From contig OX243822.1 in NCBI GenBank assembly GCA_945859605.1, forward strand, positions 20,038,399 to 20,102,398: a stretch of DNA of 64,000 nucleotides, read 5' to 3'. The translations under genes were made by a program, and so were the position numbers. Shown one piece after another: positions 30,600 through 41,494 of the stretch (position 1 is its first letter; every line of letters begins with the position of its first letter). This stretch comes from Lumbricus rubellus. Lineage: Eukaryota > Annelida > Clitellata > Crassiclitellata > Lumbricidae. Under the pieces are notes generated by a model that was given only the letters and a program-made list of their open reading frames with translations, was not told the origin of the DNA and made no database searches.

Positions 30600-31892
30600 A
30601 CATTATATAAGGCTTATAAGCAAACTTAATTGGCACTGGTTGTCCAGAGCGGCAGTGTCTGACTATGACTAATAAATCAGCTTGTTTCCTCGGATTCATT
30701 CATTCATTCATTCAGAGCATTTATATAGCGCCCCTTCAAGAAACTACTCAGAGGCGCTCCCAGCCCAACCACGAACAAAGAAAAAAGACTTGAGGGACTT
30801 GTAGAACGCAGTCGGATGGACCACAAGTAGTGAGCGAAGCGTAACCGGGAGGTCGTTTCAGACAGTAGGCCCCAGAGCCAAGAGCGAGTGCACCAGCGAA
30901 CGACAGAGAGGAAGAGGTAGAAGGAAACTGAGAGAAAAGGGGAGAGGAGGAAGAGAAGAGGAAACATCACACCAAGTTGATACTTGATATGGTGTATATA
31001 TATAGTTGAGTATTATATATAATTATATATAGTGTGCGAGGGGAGAGAGAAGGGGAAAAGGATCATAGTTGTGAGCAGTGGAATTATAGTCAATACCTCT
31101 ATCTTGGGAATTAAGTTACGACCTTGCTGACAAGTTGATCGATGTCCCAACTTCCGACACAAGGGACAAAAGCTTCCCGCTCGAGGCAGAGCGAAGGACA
31201 ATTTGTTAGGAACGGAACAGGCAGTCAAGGGGTGTTTCGTTTTCGCTTCAAGTTGAGTTATATAATCGGCCAGACTTTAAACTAAATACCATACCAGTAT
31301 AATAAGCCTAATGGCGATGTCGCGATGAACAGAGTGGAGTGGAGAAACTGCATTTCCCGATGTGCAGATCTGCACGGGAACGACTAAGGTTCTAAGGTTC
31401 TAATAAGCCTACAGCGGGCACCATAGACATTCGATATGGTACGATTATAATTATAAGGAGGATAGGAACATGCCAACATGGATTCATTAGTTCAACAACC
31501 AGACTGACGACCGTTTATCAGGTGTCTGTATAATGGATGTTTGTAGGCCTACATTGTACATGTGGGACTATATCGTATTTCGGAAATAGTTTCAGTCAGC
31601 AAATTAAAGCGGATCCATGATGTGATAAATCAGTTAGCGATAATAAGAACCCAGACGATTGCTTTGAAGAGTAAGGTCAGATTTCAGTCACATACAACTT
31701 AGCAGTTTTGACAATGAATGTCTATGATTTTTTCGCATGCTGACAGCCGATCGACGGGGAGCCGCGCAGAAGGAGCGCTCGAGCGTCGAAGGTGGAGTGA
31801 TCGGTTGCTTTCGACAACCTATTTAGCCCCTGTGACAATAATATTATATAAAAGTCTGCGCCCCCCTAGAAAAATTCCTGCGGACGCCCATG
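30196..31892. mobile_element. hAT-like element with CATGGGCG termini (1697 bp)
   Basis: Terminal inverted repeats CATGGGCGTCCGCA and TGCGGACGCCCATG. The duplication CCTGCTGC (30188-30195 and 31893-31900) is perfect. GCGCCCCCCT words are found inside both ends. It contains a (CA)n run at about 30,557-30,603 and a nested LINE tail at about 30,705-30,905. No transposase seen. A sister element with CATGGGCGCCCGCA ends lies at 45.5 kb. Confidence 0.92.
30704..30905 (-). mobile_element. LINE 3'-end fragment (same family as 53.7 kb)
   Basis: On the minus strand the translation reads ALGPTV-stop-NDLPVTLRS and ends GWAGSASE, the C-terminus of the LINE at 53.7-54.4 kb, with Trp changed to stop. It is followed by the GAGCGCCTCTGAGTAG...GGCGCTATATAAAT module and a (TGAA)n tail. 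Boundaries are approximate. Confidence 0.8.
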
Positions 31893-31900
31893 CCTGCTGC

Positions 31901-32140
31901 ACTGCACGATCGGCCAAGCATAGAACGCCGTTGCCTTGTCGAACGTGCGATAGAAGTTGATAGTAGCTCCAGTACAAGCACAGGTCACAGAGGAACTGTC
32001 CCTTCTTTGGTACAGAGTTAGAGGGTTAAGTCTGCTGCGAATCATTCTAGAAGATGTCCAGTAAATCAAGATCTCGGAGTGGCTCAAATAGGTCTCAGTT
32101 ATTTTATTATAGGTCTATTATAACACTAGCCTAGTTAGCT
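31901..32140. other. anonymous sequence
   Basis: No feature supported. Confidence 0.4.
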
Positions 32141-32380
32141 ACACCGGTGAGCGAGAGCGGCATACGTCTGTTGGTTGCAACGGACTGCGGTTCAAGCCCC
32201 GGGTTGGAAGTTGATATTCAAAGATTTAGATTTCTCGGGCTATCACGTGTGGGACGCAGGGACGCAAGCTGCTGCGGAGCGACCTTGGGCAAGTTGCCCA
32301 TCATTGTCTGTGGGGAAGGCAACGGGAAATCACCTCACTCATCTTATCCCCGGGTGACGAAAGCCATAGAACCTTCCATA
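32140..32380 (+). mobile_element. probable tRNA-derived SINE
   Basis: B-box-like GGTTCAAGCCCC at 32189-32200, followed by GCGACCTTGGGCAAGTTGCC, the kind of CTTGGGCAAG core seen in many animal SINEs. It ends near an A-run at about 32,387. The A box is not clear and the family is unknown. Confidence 0.5.
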
Positions 32381-32785
32381 GATGTAAAAAAAAAACGATG
32401 GAAACAGAATAAAAAAAGGCCAACACGTCGTTTTATTCAAAAAATAAAACGTAAAAAACGACAAAAAAGGAGATGGAAAATAATTTGACTTTTTACATCT
32501 TAAATTGCATTTTTAAATTAAAACCCTTGTTTACTTACTACATGTATCTCTTAAATGATGACGTTAGACAATTAAATAATGACATCAGTTAGCTGAAACC
32601 TTGAGATTGACCTGAAAACGTAAGGAATACCAGGAAAAAATAAAATTAAGGAAGACAATACGAGACAGAAAATAAATAAATAGCGTTACATAAAAAATGA
32701 AAAACCGAATAAAGCGATGGAAAAATAAAAAACGAAAAAAACGACGGTTTTTTGGGAGCGAATAAAAAACGGAAAAAGTTTTAAA
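32381..32785. other. A-rich low-complexity region with AAAACG words
   Basis: Many AAAAAACGA and AATAAAAAACG words on the plus strand. Lys/Arg-rich and Phe-rich ORFs are composition artefacts. Confidence 0.6.
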
Positions 32786-34016
32786 CAACTATGGAACCTG
32801 CCGATGGGCAGAGAACCATCATAATCAGGTCTATAAGCTTTTTCTAGAACGATTATTATAAATATCCGATTCACTAAGTCTTGCTTTCCTTTCTCACATC
32901 AACTACAATATTATTATTGTCACCTGCTGCTTGCCTTTGAGAACTATTATACGCTGGTATTCTGTCTGTTCTTGTTTCTTGATCCTTGTAGGTATCTGTT
33001 AATTTCATATCACGAGGTCTATGATAGTCTAAAATTTATTACTCTGCTGATGGGAAGGGGGATTTGCTGATGGGCAGTGCTAAAAGTGTAAAAAATAAGT
33101 GCCTGCATGGACGCCCCTTACCATTCCAAAGGAAGTGCCAGAACGCCGCTTACATTTTCAGGTGTGCTGGCCAAATAAGTGGCAGTACGGCATAGATATT
33201 TGAAAGTAAGTGCCAGGGCGCCGTCCATGACCATCCTGCCACACTTTAAGCCCTGCTGATGGGGGGAGGGAATTCTATTCGCTGTTTTAAAGTGCGATTG
33301 ATCAAAACATGTGGATTATTCTTGTCAGGATGGTCAATACATGTCCGTATTGAACAGGCGTATACGTCTGCATGTCGTATGCATAGAGACCATCTATACT
33401 ACAGCGACTATTATATAGCGCCTTTAAAGGTCGATAACAGACGGCAGAATAAGGTATAGGCTACGCAGCTGCGGTTGCCATGGTAACCAATTCGACATTC
33501 CGTTCAGAGATTAACTCCTCCTCCTTTCTTCTGCAGACCCTTGCAATAAAGAACCAAAATTAATGAACAAATGCAGAAATGTATAGGCCTATACTGAATT
33601 ATAGGTATATAAATACGTAGTCCCTTTGTACAGTGCTGTAAGTGAATCCGGTCACATCAGTTGTTTCGCTGATTTATTGGATAATGGATCTGAGACTTGT
33701 ATCAAACCGAGGTTCACAAAGTCTTGTTAAGCTTCCAATTGTACAACTAATTCTCTATATAGGCAGCCAATATTTAAAATCAGTTGTTATTCCTCCTTTT
33801 AGAAACAGGTATACGATATATACTTCTTTGTCTTCACCTGGTCAGCGATCACGCATGAAATTAGAACTTTTATTTTTAGAGCACGAACTAAACAATGTTC
33901 AAAGCTAGATTTTGAAACTCATAAATTATTTAAATGATTAATTTTTGTTCTCAACTTTTGACAAACCTTAGGAAATTCAATACAACACGCATATAGATCA
34001 CTTGTCTATAAAACTA
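32786..34016. other. anonymous sequence, 1.2 kb
   Basis: A GTAAGTGCC-AG-CGCC motif recurs irregularly at 33,090-33,230. Otherwise no feature. The ORF at 33642-33908 is not recognisable. Confidence 0.4.
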
Positions 34017-34040
34017 TTTGTCTGTCTATCTATCTATCTA

Positions 34041-34075
<35 letters not shown>

Positions 34076-34135
34076 GTCTGTCTGTATGTATGTATGTCTG
34101 TCTGACTGTTTGTATGTGTGTCTGTCTATCTTGTC
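34017..34135. repeat. (CTGT/CTAT)n array
   Basis: Tetranucleotide array with CTAT at its start and CTGT through the middle. Confidence 0.9.
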
Positions 34136-34345
34136 TATGTCGCATGGTCTATAGCCAGGACGACTGTGTGGTCCACAAAATGCAACAGCAGTTGACAACA
34201 TAATATAGCATTGAATCGTCCAACACTTGACATTCTCAGTCAATCAGAGTTGCATTCGTTGCGCATCTATATTTAGACGACAAAATGGCCAACAGTGTTG
34301 TTTATATCGCCTTTGTAAAATGTGTCACACCGTCACACGCGACTA

Positions 34346-34378
<33 letters not shown>

Positions 34379-35595
34379 TGCGCTCTTTAGCAATAGGAAA
34401 CTGTCAAACTGAAAAGCCTCGATTATACCTTATCTTTGGACGATGGTCCGTCCGCCAACCGTTCCACTCAAGCCCTCACAACCCTCATCCGCTCTTCTGT
34501 CCTTCTTCCGTCCTCCCACCCTTCTGTCCTTCCGCCCTGCCACCCGTTCTCCTTCCGCCCTGCCACCCGTCCTCCTTCCCAGCCGTTTGGCCGATTAATC
34601 GCCGATGGAGGCCGATCAGAGTAACATGGATGCCCATGCAAATTGCAAGGTCGACGAGGTCCCCCCGCTGAGTGGCTTTGGCATCCGGGATCTTTCTGGA
34701 CTCTGCTAAACGATGATCACATGACAGGAAGGAGGGTCGCATGATAGAAACTGAGAGTTTTTGGCGACTATAGGAGAAGTCCAATCAACAATGAGCATTG
34801 CAGCCTCAATTGAAAAAACGGCCTTCATTCTTCATTCTTATACTCTAATTTTAGAGTATTATAAGTCATACAGCTTGAAGTTCTAGAGTGGCATGGTTTC
34901 CAATTAATGCAGCATTAACTCGAAGAAAACAATTTTCGTTATTATTTGTTATTTATTAGTTTATTTATTATTTATTTAGCCATGCATTACAGACGCTGAG
35001 ATTTCTTTAAACACAAATCGAAGATTATTGTCATCGTCAGCAATAACAGGATTAAGCCTCAATACTGCGGAACCTGATCGCGATTAAACATGCTTTTGAA
35101 TAGGATACAATGATACAATGATACTGTTTCGGATGGCATGCATGGGAAGGGATATCCGTGCATGCATTTAGATAGGATGCATGTCTCTGCTTTTATGGGA
35201 TACATGTTGCGCTTTTGGATCAGACACATGACTCTGCTTTTTTATAGGACACAATGTCATATCGGTTCTTTTAATTGTGATACATGTTGTTGGATATGAT
35301 ACATGTGCTTTTGGGTGTGGTATACATGGCCGGACTTTTAGCTATAGTATAGTATATAATAGTGTGCCTACTTTAAGATAGGATAAGACTGTGCCTAGAC
35401 GTTTGACTTTGACATAATTGATGTCTCTGTCTTTTAATGGATATTGTGATTGGCCAGTTATTTCTGGCCAATCACAGGACTTGTTGAAATATTGTAGATC
35501 TACCAATATTTCTCATAATCATAGATAATTCTATCTATCACGCCATATGTATCCGATGATCAAAAGCAAAGACATGCATCCCATCTGACCGTGTA
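34136..35595. other. anonymous sequence, 1.5 kb
   Basis: Includes a short CAG/AGC run (about 34,347-34,378), a CCTTCCGCCCTGCCACCC repeat (34,530-34,575) and several GATACATG words near 35,100-35,330. No gene supported. Confidence 0.4.
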
Positions 35596-35599
35596 TATG

Positions 35600-36791
35600 C
35601 ACCGTGAGTTAAAAAAAACTAAGCCAAATTGTTTTTCATTTATCTCTCATGCCTGATAAGATATCACGCTACAATTAACCAAATATTTAGAGAATTGGAC
35701 CAGGAATATGATTCCAAAATCTCATGAGATAAAGTTGAACGGATACAAAGATACGAATATTTACACTTCATATGCCGAAATTTCAGTTTACAAGCAATTT
35801 TCTGTCAGATTCAATCAAATATTTCCTTATATTTCTAATGCCTGACTATTAATCTTTCTAACATTTTCCAGTTATGTAGAGAATTGAACTAACAATATGA
35901 CCCAAACAGTACCGGTATGATTTGATTATTTAATTAAATAACATGCTCAAAATGTCCTCCTCCTGCTTGCACGCAAACCTGGGGCGCTGGCGTTATTAGG
36001 CAACAGCATGCATCGTCGATTATTCTCTTGTCCAGGCCATCTCACACTTCCAACATGCTTCAGATCGTTTATATCATAGATTTTTGTCTGGTAGACTCGG
36101 TCTTGCATCACGTTCCACACTTTATAGTCGACAGGATTCAAATCTGGGCTGTTCGGAGGCCATAATGTGGGAGAAATGAAGTCTGGCGTCTCTCTTGTGA
36201 GCATTTCGATGGTTTCCTTGGCTCTGTGGGCTGGCGCTGTTCTGTTGAAAAAGAAAATGTCTTCTGGAGCTATAAATTTCTGATAGCAGGTGAAAGATGT
36301 TGTGAAAGCAGAACGTTGCGATAATATACTCTCTTAATTTTACTCCAGGATCACTGAAGACCAAAATTGGGAACTCTCGAGCATCGAAACCGCAACGAAC
36401 TGAAATTTCTGAAGATGAAGTTGAAATATTCATATCTTCCTATCCGTTCAAATTTTTTACATAATAGCCTATTTTGTATTCCTATTCTTGGTTCAATTCT
36501 CTAAATATCTGGAAAATTTCAGTATGATTAATTATCAGGCATTTAAGAAATATGAAAAACAGTTTGGCTTACTTTTATTGAATCTGACAGAAAAATTGCT
36601 TGTAAACTGAAATTTCGGCATATGAAGTTTAAATATTCATATCTTTTTATCCGTTCAACTTTACCTCATAAAATTTGGGAATCATATTCTTGGTCCAATT
36701 CTCTAAATATTTGGAAAATATTAGCGTGATATGTTATCAGGCATAAGAGATATATGAAAAACAATTTGGCTTAGTTTTTTTACTCACGGTG
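35600..36791 (-). mobile_element. mariner-type deletion derivative, copy C (1192 bp)
   Basis: Begins CACCGTGAGTT and ends ACTCACGGTG. The right flank is TA. The left flank is TG, probably a mutated TA. It has the same duplicated subterminal units as copies A and B, and the transposase remnant is on the minus strand. A LINE fragment begins about 25 bp beyond its right end. Confidence 0.9.
35945..36433 (-). pseudogene. mariner-type transposase C-terminal remnant (copy C)
   Basis: Minus-strand motifs LVFSDPGVKL, TAPAHRAKETIEML, WPPNSPDLNPVDYKVW and the ASRRRTF end are spread over two frames. It has the same N-terminal loss and the same Arg in place of catalytic Asp as copies A and B, so the lesions predate the spread of these three copies. 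Confidence 0.86.
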
Positions 36792-36811
36792 TATAGGCCT
36801 ATCTTATCCAG

Positions 36812-37573
36812 GTGTATCTTATCCAGGGATGCCTACCAGAGAGTCAAAAGCGTGCCATCATACGGCCAGAGATCAAAAAGCCTGGACTCGATCCGGATAA
36901 CATCAGTAACTACCGTCCTATTTCCAACCTGACGTTCCTCTCTAAGATCATCGAGAAGATAGTAGTTCGACAGCTAGTGCCATACTTGGAATCGAACAAC
37001 CTTATGCCTAAGCTACAATCCGGGTTCAGGAAGGGTCATTCAACTGAAACCGTTCTCCTTAGGCTCATCTCTGATGTCTGTGATGCCATCGACGCTGGAC
37101 ATGTCACGCTGCTTGCGCTCCTTGATGTCAGCGCAGCGTTCGACACGGTGGATCATGGCATCCTGCTAACGAGATTAGGAACATCCTTCGGAGTCGTTGG
37201 ACAGGCCCTTCAGTGGGTAAACGCTTTTCTCAGCGGACGTCAAATGATGGTGGTCGTCGACTCTCGATGTTCATCATGGGCGCCTGTTACATTCGGTGTC
37301 CCGCAGGGTTCAGTCCTTGGACCGCTGCTATGCGTGCTATATACAGCCGATCTAACAAGCATCATCTCTGCTCTTGGAGCCCGGGTTCACCAATATGCCG
37401 ACGACGCTCAACTGTACTTGACATGCCACCCGTCCGATGCACTGGCCTGTATGTCAAAAATGCAGGAAATTGTTAAAGAAGTACAGGCCTGGATGTCCTC
37501 CAACCGGCTGAGGCTGAACCCAGACAAAACGGAGTTTATATGGCTGGGCACGACATGCACGTTCAAGGATTGA
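36812..37573 (+). pseudogene. LINE reverse transcriptase, first segment
   Basis: About 250 codons of RT: NYRPISNLTFLSKIIEK, LQSGFRKGHSTET, LLDVSAAFDTVDH, FGVPQGSVLGPLL and the active site YADDAQLY, then SSNRLRLNPDKTEF. It stops at 37571-37573. The reading continues in the next frame from about 37,560 (SRIDAQAIEAAF...), so a single 1-nt frameshift in or near CACGTTCAAGG breaks an otherwise open RT. The nominal start codon is upstream of the homology and probably not real. Confidence 0.9.
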
Positions 37574-38255
37574 TGCTCAGGCGATAGAGGCCGCGTTTCC
37601 AAACTGGAAGACCAAGCGTGTTGTTCGGGACTTGGGAGTACTTCTGGATGAAGACCTATCCATGGATCAGCATGTCGGTTCTCTCTGCAGGTCTTGCTTC
37701 TACCAACTGCGCCAGATCAGAGTTATCCGGCGCAATCTATCACACGAAGCCGCCGCCACTCTTGTCCACTCGTTTGTGCTGAACCGACTGGATTTTTGCA
37801 ATGCCGTCCTTGCGGGTCTCCCAAAGTCCCGGATACGCCAGCTTCAGTCTGTCCTCAACTGCGCTGCCAGAGTCGTCGCTGATCTGCCAAAATTCTCGCA
37901 TATATCGTCATATATGCGTGACACCCTGCACTGGCTCCCAGTCGTGGACAGAATTACATTCAAGATCATCGTCATGGGACGAGTGTCAATGGTTGGCCGG
38001 GCTCCGGAGTATATTAGCGAGCTCTGTATCCCCGTCTCCAACCAACCAGGTCGTCGGTCTCTGCGCTCTGCGACTCGTGGGGACTTGATAGTCCCACGCT
38101 CCCGTACAGTGATGCGGGCCAGCCGCGCCTTCTCATGCATTGGACCTTCATACTGGAACAGTCTTCCATTAAAAATTCGCGATACTGCATTGCTTTTATC
38201 TCATGAAACATTCTCAAGGACAATTAAGACGCACTTGTTTAGAACTGTCTGGTAG
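37563..38255 (+). pseudogene. LINE RT C-terminal segment after the frameshift
   Basis: Continues the RT: VVRDLGVLLDEDLSMDQH, then ALVHSFVLNRLDFCNAVL, LHWLPVVDRITFKI and WNSLPLKIRD, ending LKTHLF-type (TIKTHLFRTVW). This is the standard thumb/C-terminal region of L2/CR1-type LINEs. Apart from the frameshift at its start the frame is open for over 200 codons. Confidence 0.9.
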
Positions 38256-38310
38256 CTACGTTAAGCGCCTTCGTGAGGTTATTATAAGGCGCTATATAAA
38301 TGTTCATATA

Positions 38311-38392
38311 CATACATACATACATACATACATACATACATACATACATACATACATACATACATACATACATACATACATACATACATACA
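38311..38392. repeat. (CATA)n microsatellite, LINE tail
   Basis: About 20 CATA units directly after the LINE 3' end. Such tails often form with LINE insertion. Confidence 0.92.
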
Positions 38393-38907
38393 TGTATCCT
38401 ATGTCGATCGCATAGTGAGCTGGTCACGTGTAGCATAAAGTATAGTATAGCTGCTATAGCACAGCATACATACTTTTAAATAAAGAAAGCAACGATGACG
38501 ATGATAAAAAAATGGCGATAATGACGATGACGATGATTAGCGTATACAGTATACACTGAAACTGGCGGTGGCGGTGACGGCCACTGCATTTTTCCATCGG
38601 CTACTCTGCCAACAACAAGCAGCTCTTGACCGAACGTTTCCAGGGAGTTGGTCAATAAATTGCTGCTGGACATATTGACCCTTCCAGTTGACCCTTCAAA
38701 CCCATTCCGTCCTCTTCCCCTCACTTCCCAATCCCCTTCCAATTCCCTCTCCCTCTCTCCTTTCCAACGGACAGTGGACAACCGCGTTGTCCGTGACGTC
38801 AAAAGGTCACCGAGTTTAACCTGGTCACGTGATTCATGAACCGACGAAGCGGGAAACAAATTGGCTCCGCCCATCAAGGCTTTTGCGTCGTAGCAGCAGT
38901 GAACGCC
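38393..38907. other. anonymous sequence
   Basis: GATGAC words near 38,490-38,540, otherwise no feature. Confidence 0.4.
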
Positions 38908-39676
38908 GGTCTATCGGTCTATCGGTCTATTATGTCTATCGGTCTATCGGTCTATCGGTCTATTATGTCTATCGGTCTATCGGTCTATTATGTCTATCGG
39001 TCTATCGGTCTATCGGTCTATTATGTCTATCGGTCTATCGGTCTATTATGTCTATCGGTCTATCGGTCTATAGGTCTATAGATCTATCTGTCTATCGATC
39101 TATCGGTCTATAGGTCTATCGGTCTATAGGTCTATAGGTCTATCGGTCTATCGGTCTATTATGTCTATCGGTCTATCGGTCTATCGGTCTATTATGTCTA
39201 TCGGTCTATCGGTCTATAGGTCTATAGATCTATCTGTCTATCGATCTATCGGTCTATAGGTCTATCGGTCTATAGGTCTATAGGTCTATCGGTCTATCGG
39301 TCTATTATGTCTATCGGTCTATCGGTCTATTATGTCTATCGGTCTATCGGTCCATCGGTCTATCGGTCTATCGGTCTATCGGTCTACAGGTCTATCGGTC
39401 CATAGGTCTGTTGGTCTATCGGTCTATCGGTCTATCGGTCTATCGGTCTATCAGTCTATCGGTCTATCGGTCTATCGGTCTATAGATCTATCGGTCTATT
39501 ATGTTTATCGGTCTATCGGTCTATTATGTCTATCGGTCTATCGGTCTAAGGGTCCATCGGTCTATAGGTCTATCGGTCTATTATGTCTATCGGTCTATCG
39601 GTCTATCGGTCTATTATGTCTATCGGTCTATCGGTCTATCGGTCTATAGGTCTATCTGTCTATCAGTCTATCGGTC
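38908..39676. repeat. (TCGGTCTA)n tandem array, 770 bp
   Basis: Eight-bp unit with a higher-order pattern: runs of two or three TCGGTCTA separated by TTATGTCTA variants. A longer block including AGATCTATCTGTCTATCGATC is present at about 39,075-39,105 and again at about 39,223-39,253. All ORFs here (YRSIGLSV-type) are repeat artefacts. Confidence 0.95.
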
Positions 39677-39689
39677 TCTCTTTACATGA

Positions 39690-39829
39690 ACCGTCTTGCT
39701 TTCTATAAAAATGATCTTTTGTTTTCCAAACGACCTTCATTCTTTAAAATGCCATAATGAAATGCATGTGCGCTTGACATATGCAAATAAAGGCTACTTA
39801 CTTACTTACTTACTTACTTATATACGTAC
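39690..39829. other. possible LINE-type 3' tail with (ACTT)n
   Basis: GCAAATAAAGGCT (with an AATAAA signal) precedes a short (ACTT)n run at about 39,797-39,822, a common 3' end of non-LTR elements. No coding part is attached. Confidence 0.4.
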
Positions 39830-39839
39830 ACGTTCATCA

Positions 39840-39969
39840 TATTGTTGTTGATCCTATTGTTTTTCATCCTATTGTTGTTCATCTATTGTTGTTCATCCTA
39901 TTGTTCATCCTATTGTTGTTCATCCTATTGTTGTTCATCCTATTGTTGTTCATCCTATTGTTGTTCATC
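39840..39969. repeat. 15-bp tandem array
   Basis: Unit TATTGTTGTTCATCC, eight to nine copies, some shortened. Confidence 0.93.
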
Positions 39970-40199
39970 TTTCGCGACGGTCCGAGATTTTCTCCCAGAA
40001 CGAACATCCATAACTATAGGCCTACTACTCACATCATCAAACGCTCTCTGAGAATGATTTCGCCAGAGGCTTTTGCTATATATAATGGCGGGATATATAC
40101 GTAATGTTTTAGCACACTGATTTCAATTAGGCTATCGTCTGTAAATGGGAAAAAATGCGTGATAAAGAATGAACTGTTAACGTCAGCAACGGAATTGAC
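39970..40199. other. anonymous sequence
   Basis: No feature supported. Confidence 0.4.
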
Positions 40200-40202
40200 G
40201 CA

Positions 40203-40496
40203 TGCTTTGATACAATCACGTGATGCTTTGATACAATCACGTGATGCTTTGATAAAATCACGTGATGCTTTGATACAATCACGTGATGCTTTGATAAAAT
40301 CACGTGATGCTTTGATAAAATCACGTGATACTTTGATACAGTCACGTGATGCTTTGATACAATCACGTGATGCTTTGATACAATCACGTGATGCTTTGAT
40401 ACAATCACGTGATGCTTTGATAAAATCACGTGATGCTTTGATACAATCACGTGATGCTTTGACACAAACACGTGATGCGTTTATACAATCACGGGA
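40203..40496. repeat. 21-bp tandem array carrying 13 CACGTG sites
   Basis: Unit TCACGTGATGCTTTGATACAA, about 14 copies. The palindrome CACGTG is intact at 40217 and every 21 bp up to 40469. The next site (40490) is CACGGG. Because 21 is a multiple of three, long heptapeptide-repeat ORFs occur on both strands. They are not evidence of a gene. CACGTG is the core bHLH E-box. Confidence 0.96.
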
Positions 40497-40509
40497 TGAC
40501 CTTAGAGGT

Positions 40510-40885
40510 CCTCAACTTTACTTAGGTTACACTTCCTTAGTTTGATTAGCATTTTTTAGTTGCCCAAAAGTAGCCACAGAAATAGGCCATTCTGAATAAA
40601 GCTCGATTGCCTACATGCATACATTTCTATCTATTTTCAAAGGCTAATAATTATGCAACTTATATTATAGCTTGAGCTACATGTACTATGCAGCTAAAAC
40701 ACTATAATTGCTGGTCATATTCTACGCTGGACATTATACTAAGGTCTGGTCATCTGATCATCTCAACATAAAATATCATCCGATGATTCATCTGGTCATC
40801 TTACCATGTTATCATCTGCTGATCGATCGCTATCCTATGCAATCTATCAGCTGGTCTTTAATCGTCTTATTAAACCATTATCATC
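40510..40885. other. anonymous sequence
   Basis: CATCTGATCATC words increase towards the next array. No gene. Confidence 0.4.
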
Positions 40886-40888
40886 TGA

Positions 40889-41046
40889 TTACACCATCAT
40901 TTACACCATCATTTACACCATCGTTTACACCATCATTAACACCATCATTTACACCATCATTTACACCATCATTTACACCATCATTTACACCATCATTTAC
41001 ACCATCATTTACACCATCATTTACACCATCATTTACACCATTATTT
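40889..41046. repeat. 12-bp tandem array
   Basis: Unit ACCATCATTTAC, about 13 copies with three substitutions seen. ORFs on both strands are artefacts. Confidence 0.95.
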
Positions 41047-41084
41047 AACTGCAGATCATCAATATAGAAATGATAAGAATTAAA

Positions 41085-41385
41085 CAGACCTCGGAATTCA
41101 TCTGCAAATACTTGCACAATCTATTGCCAAAAGCACTTACTGATTTCTTTAACCTAACACCCAGTGCCTTAACCTTTATAACGATGGAAACCCTGTGATC
41201 TTTAGAGGAATTCGTCTAAAAACGAACACTCATAAATTCTCAATTAGCAGTGCTGGCTCAAGGACCGGGAATAATCTACCCATAACACTCCGGAATTTTC
41301 CATGCCTCTCTATATTCGAGCATAAGCTCCGCTCTTGGGCCCTATTTGCTGATAACCTATTCCTAATAGGTTTAATATTTTCATC
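41085..41385 (+). pseudogene. LINE C-terminal relic
   Basis: One frame reads KYLHNLLPKALTDFFNL and another, from about 41,195, TNTHKFSISSAGS then NNLPITLRN and FEHKLRSWALF. Together these follow the pattern of the RT C-terminal region of animal LINEs (RTNTRKFSI-like, GP-WN-LP-like, FK-LK-like), with a stop and a frame change between them. Heavily decayed. Confidence 0.6.
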
Positions 41386-41455
41386 CCATATATATCTACA
41401 ATATACTTGCCTGTATGTTGTGTATAATAAGATTTTAAATGCACTCAAGGTCGAC

Positions 41456-41456
41456 A

Positions 41457-41492
<36 letters not shown>
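41456..41492. repeat. (CA)n microsatellite
   Basis: Short dinucleotide run. Confidence 0.9.

Positions 41493-41494
<2 letters not shown>

Larger units (their letters stand above)
36815..38392 (+). mobile_element. 5'-truncated LINE (L2/CR1-like) with (CATA)n tail
   Basis: RT domain through the C-terminus, then a 3' region with the small hairpin GCGCCTT...AAGGCGC (about 38,267-38,295), the TATATAAAT end and a (CATA)n microsatellite. This 3' hairpin plus microsatellite matches L2/CR1-group LINEs. The 5' truncation point lies just after mariner copy C. The group name is an inference from sequence feel, not a phylogeny. Confidence 0.88.

Noticed and set aside
40203..40496. CRISPR-like array
   Set aside because: Direct repeats are contiguous with no unique spacers, and this is animal DNA.
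40127..40545. Heptapeptide-repeat protein (RDALIQS or SKHHVIV) on either strand
   Set aside because: A 21-bp unit keeps all frames in phase, so open frames follow from the period itself. No start context or neighbouring exon.
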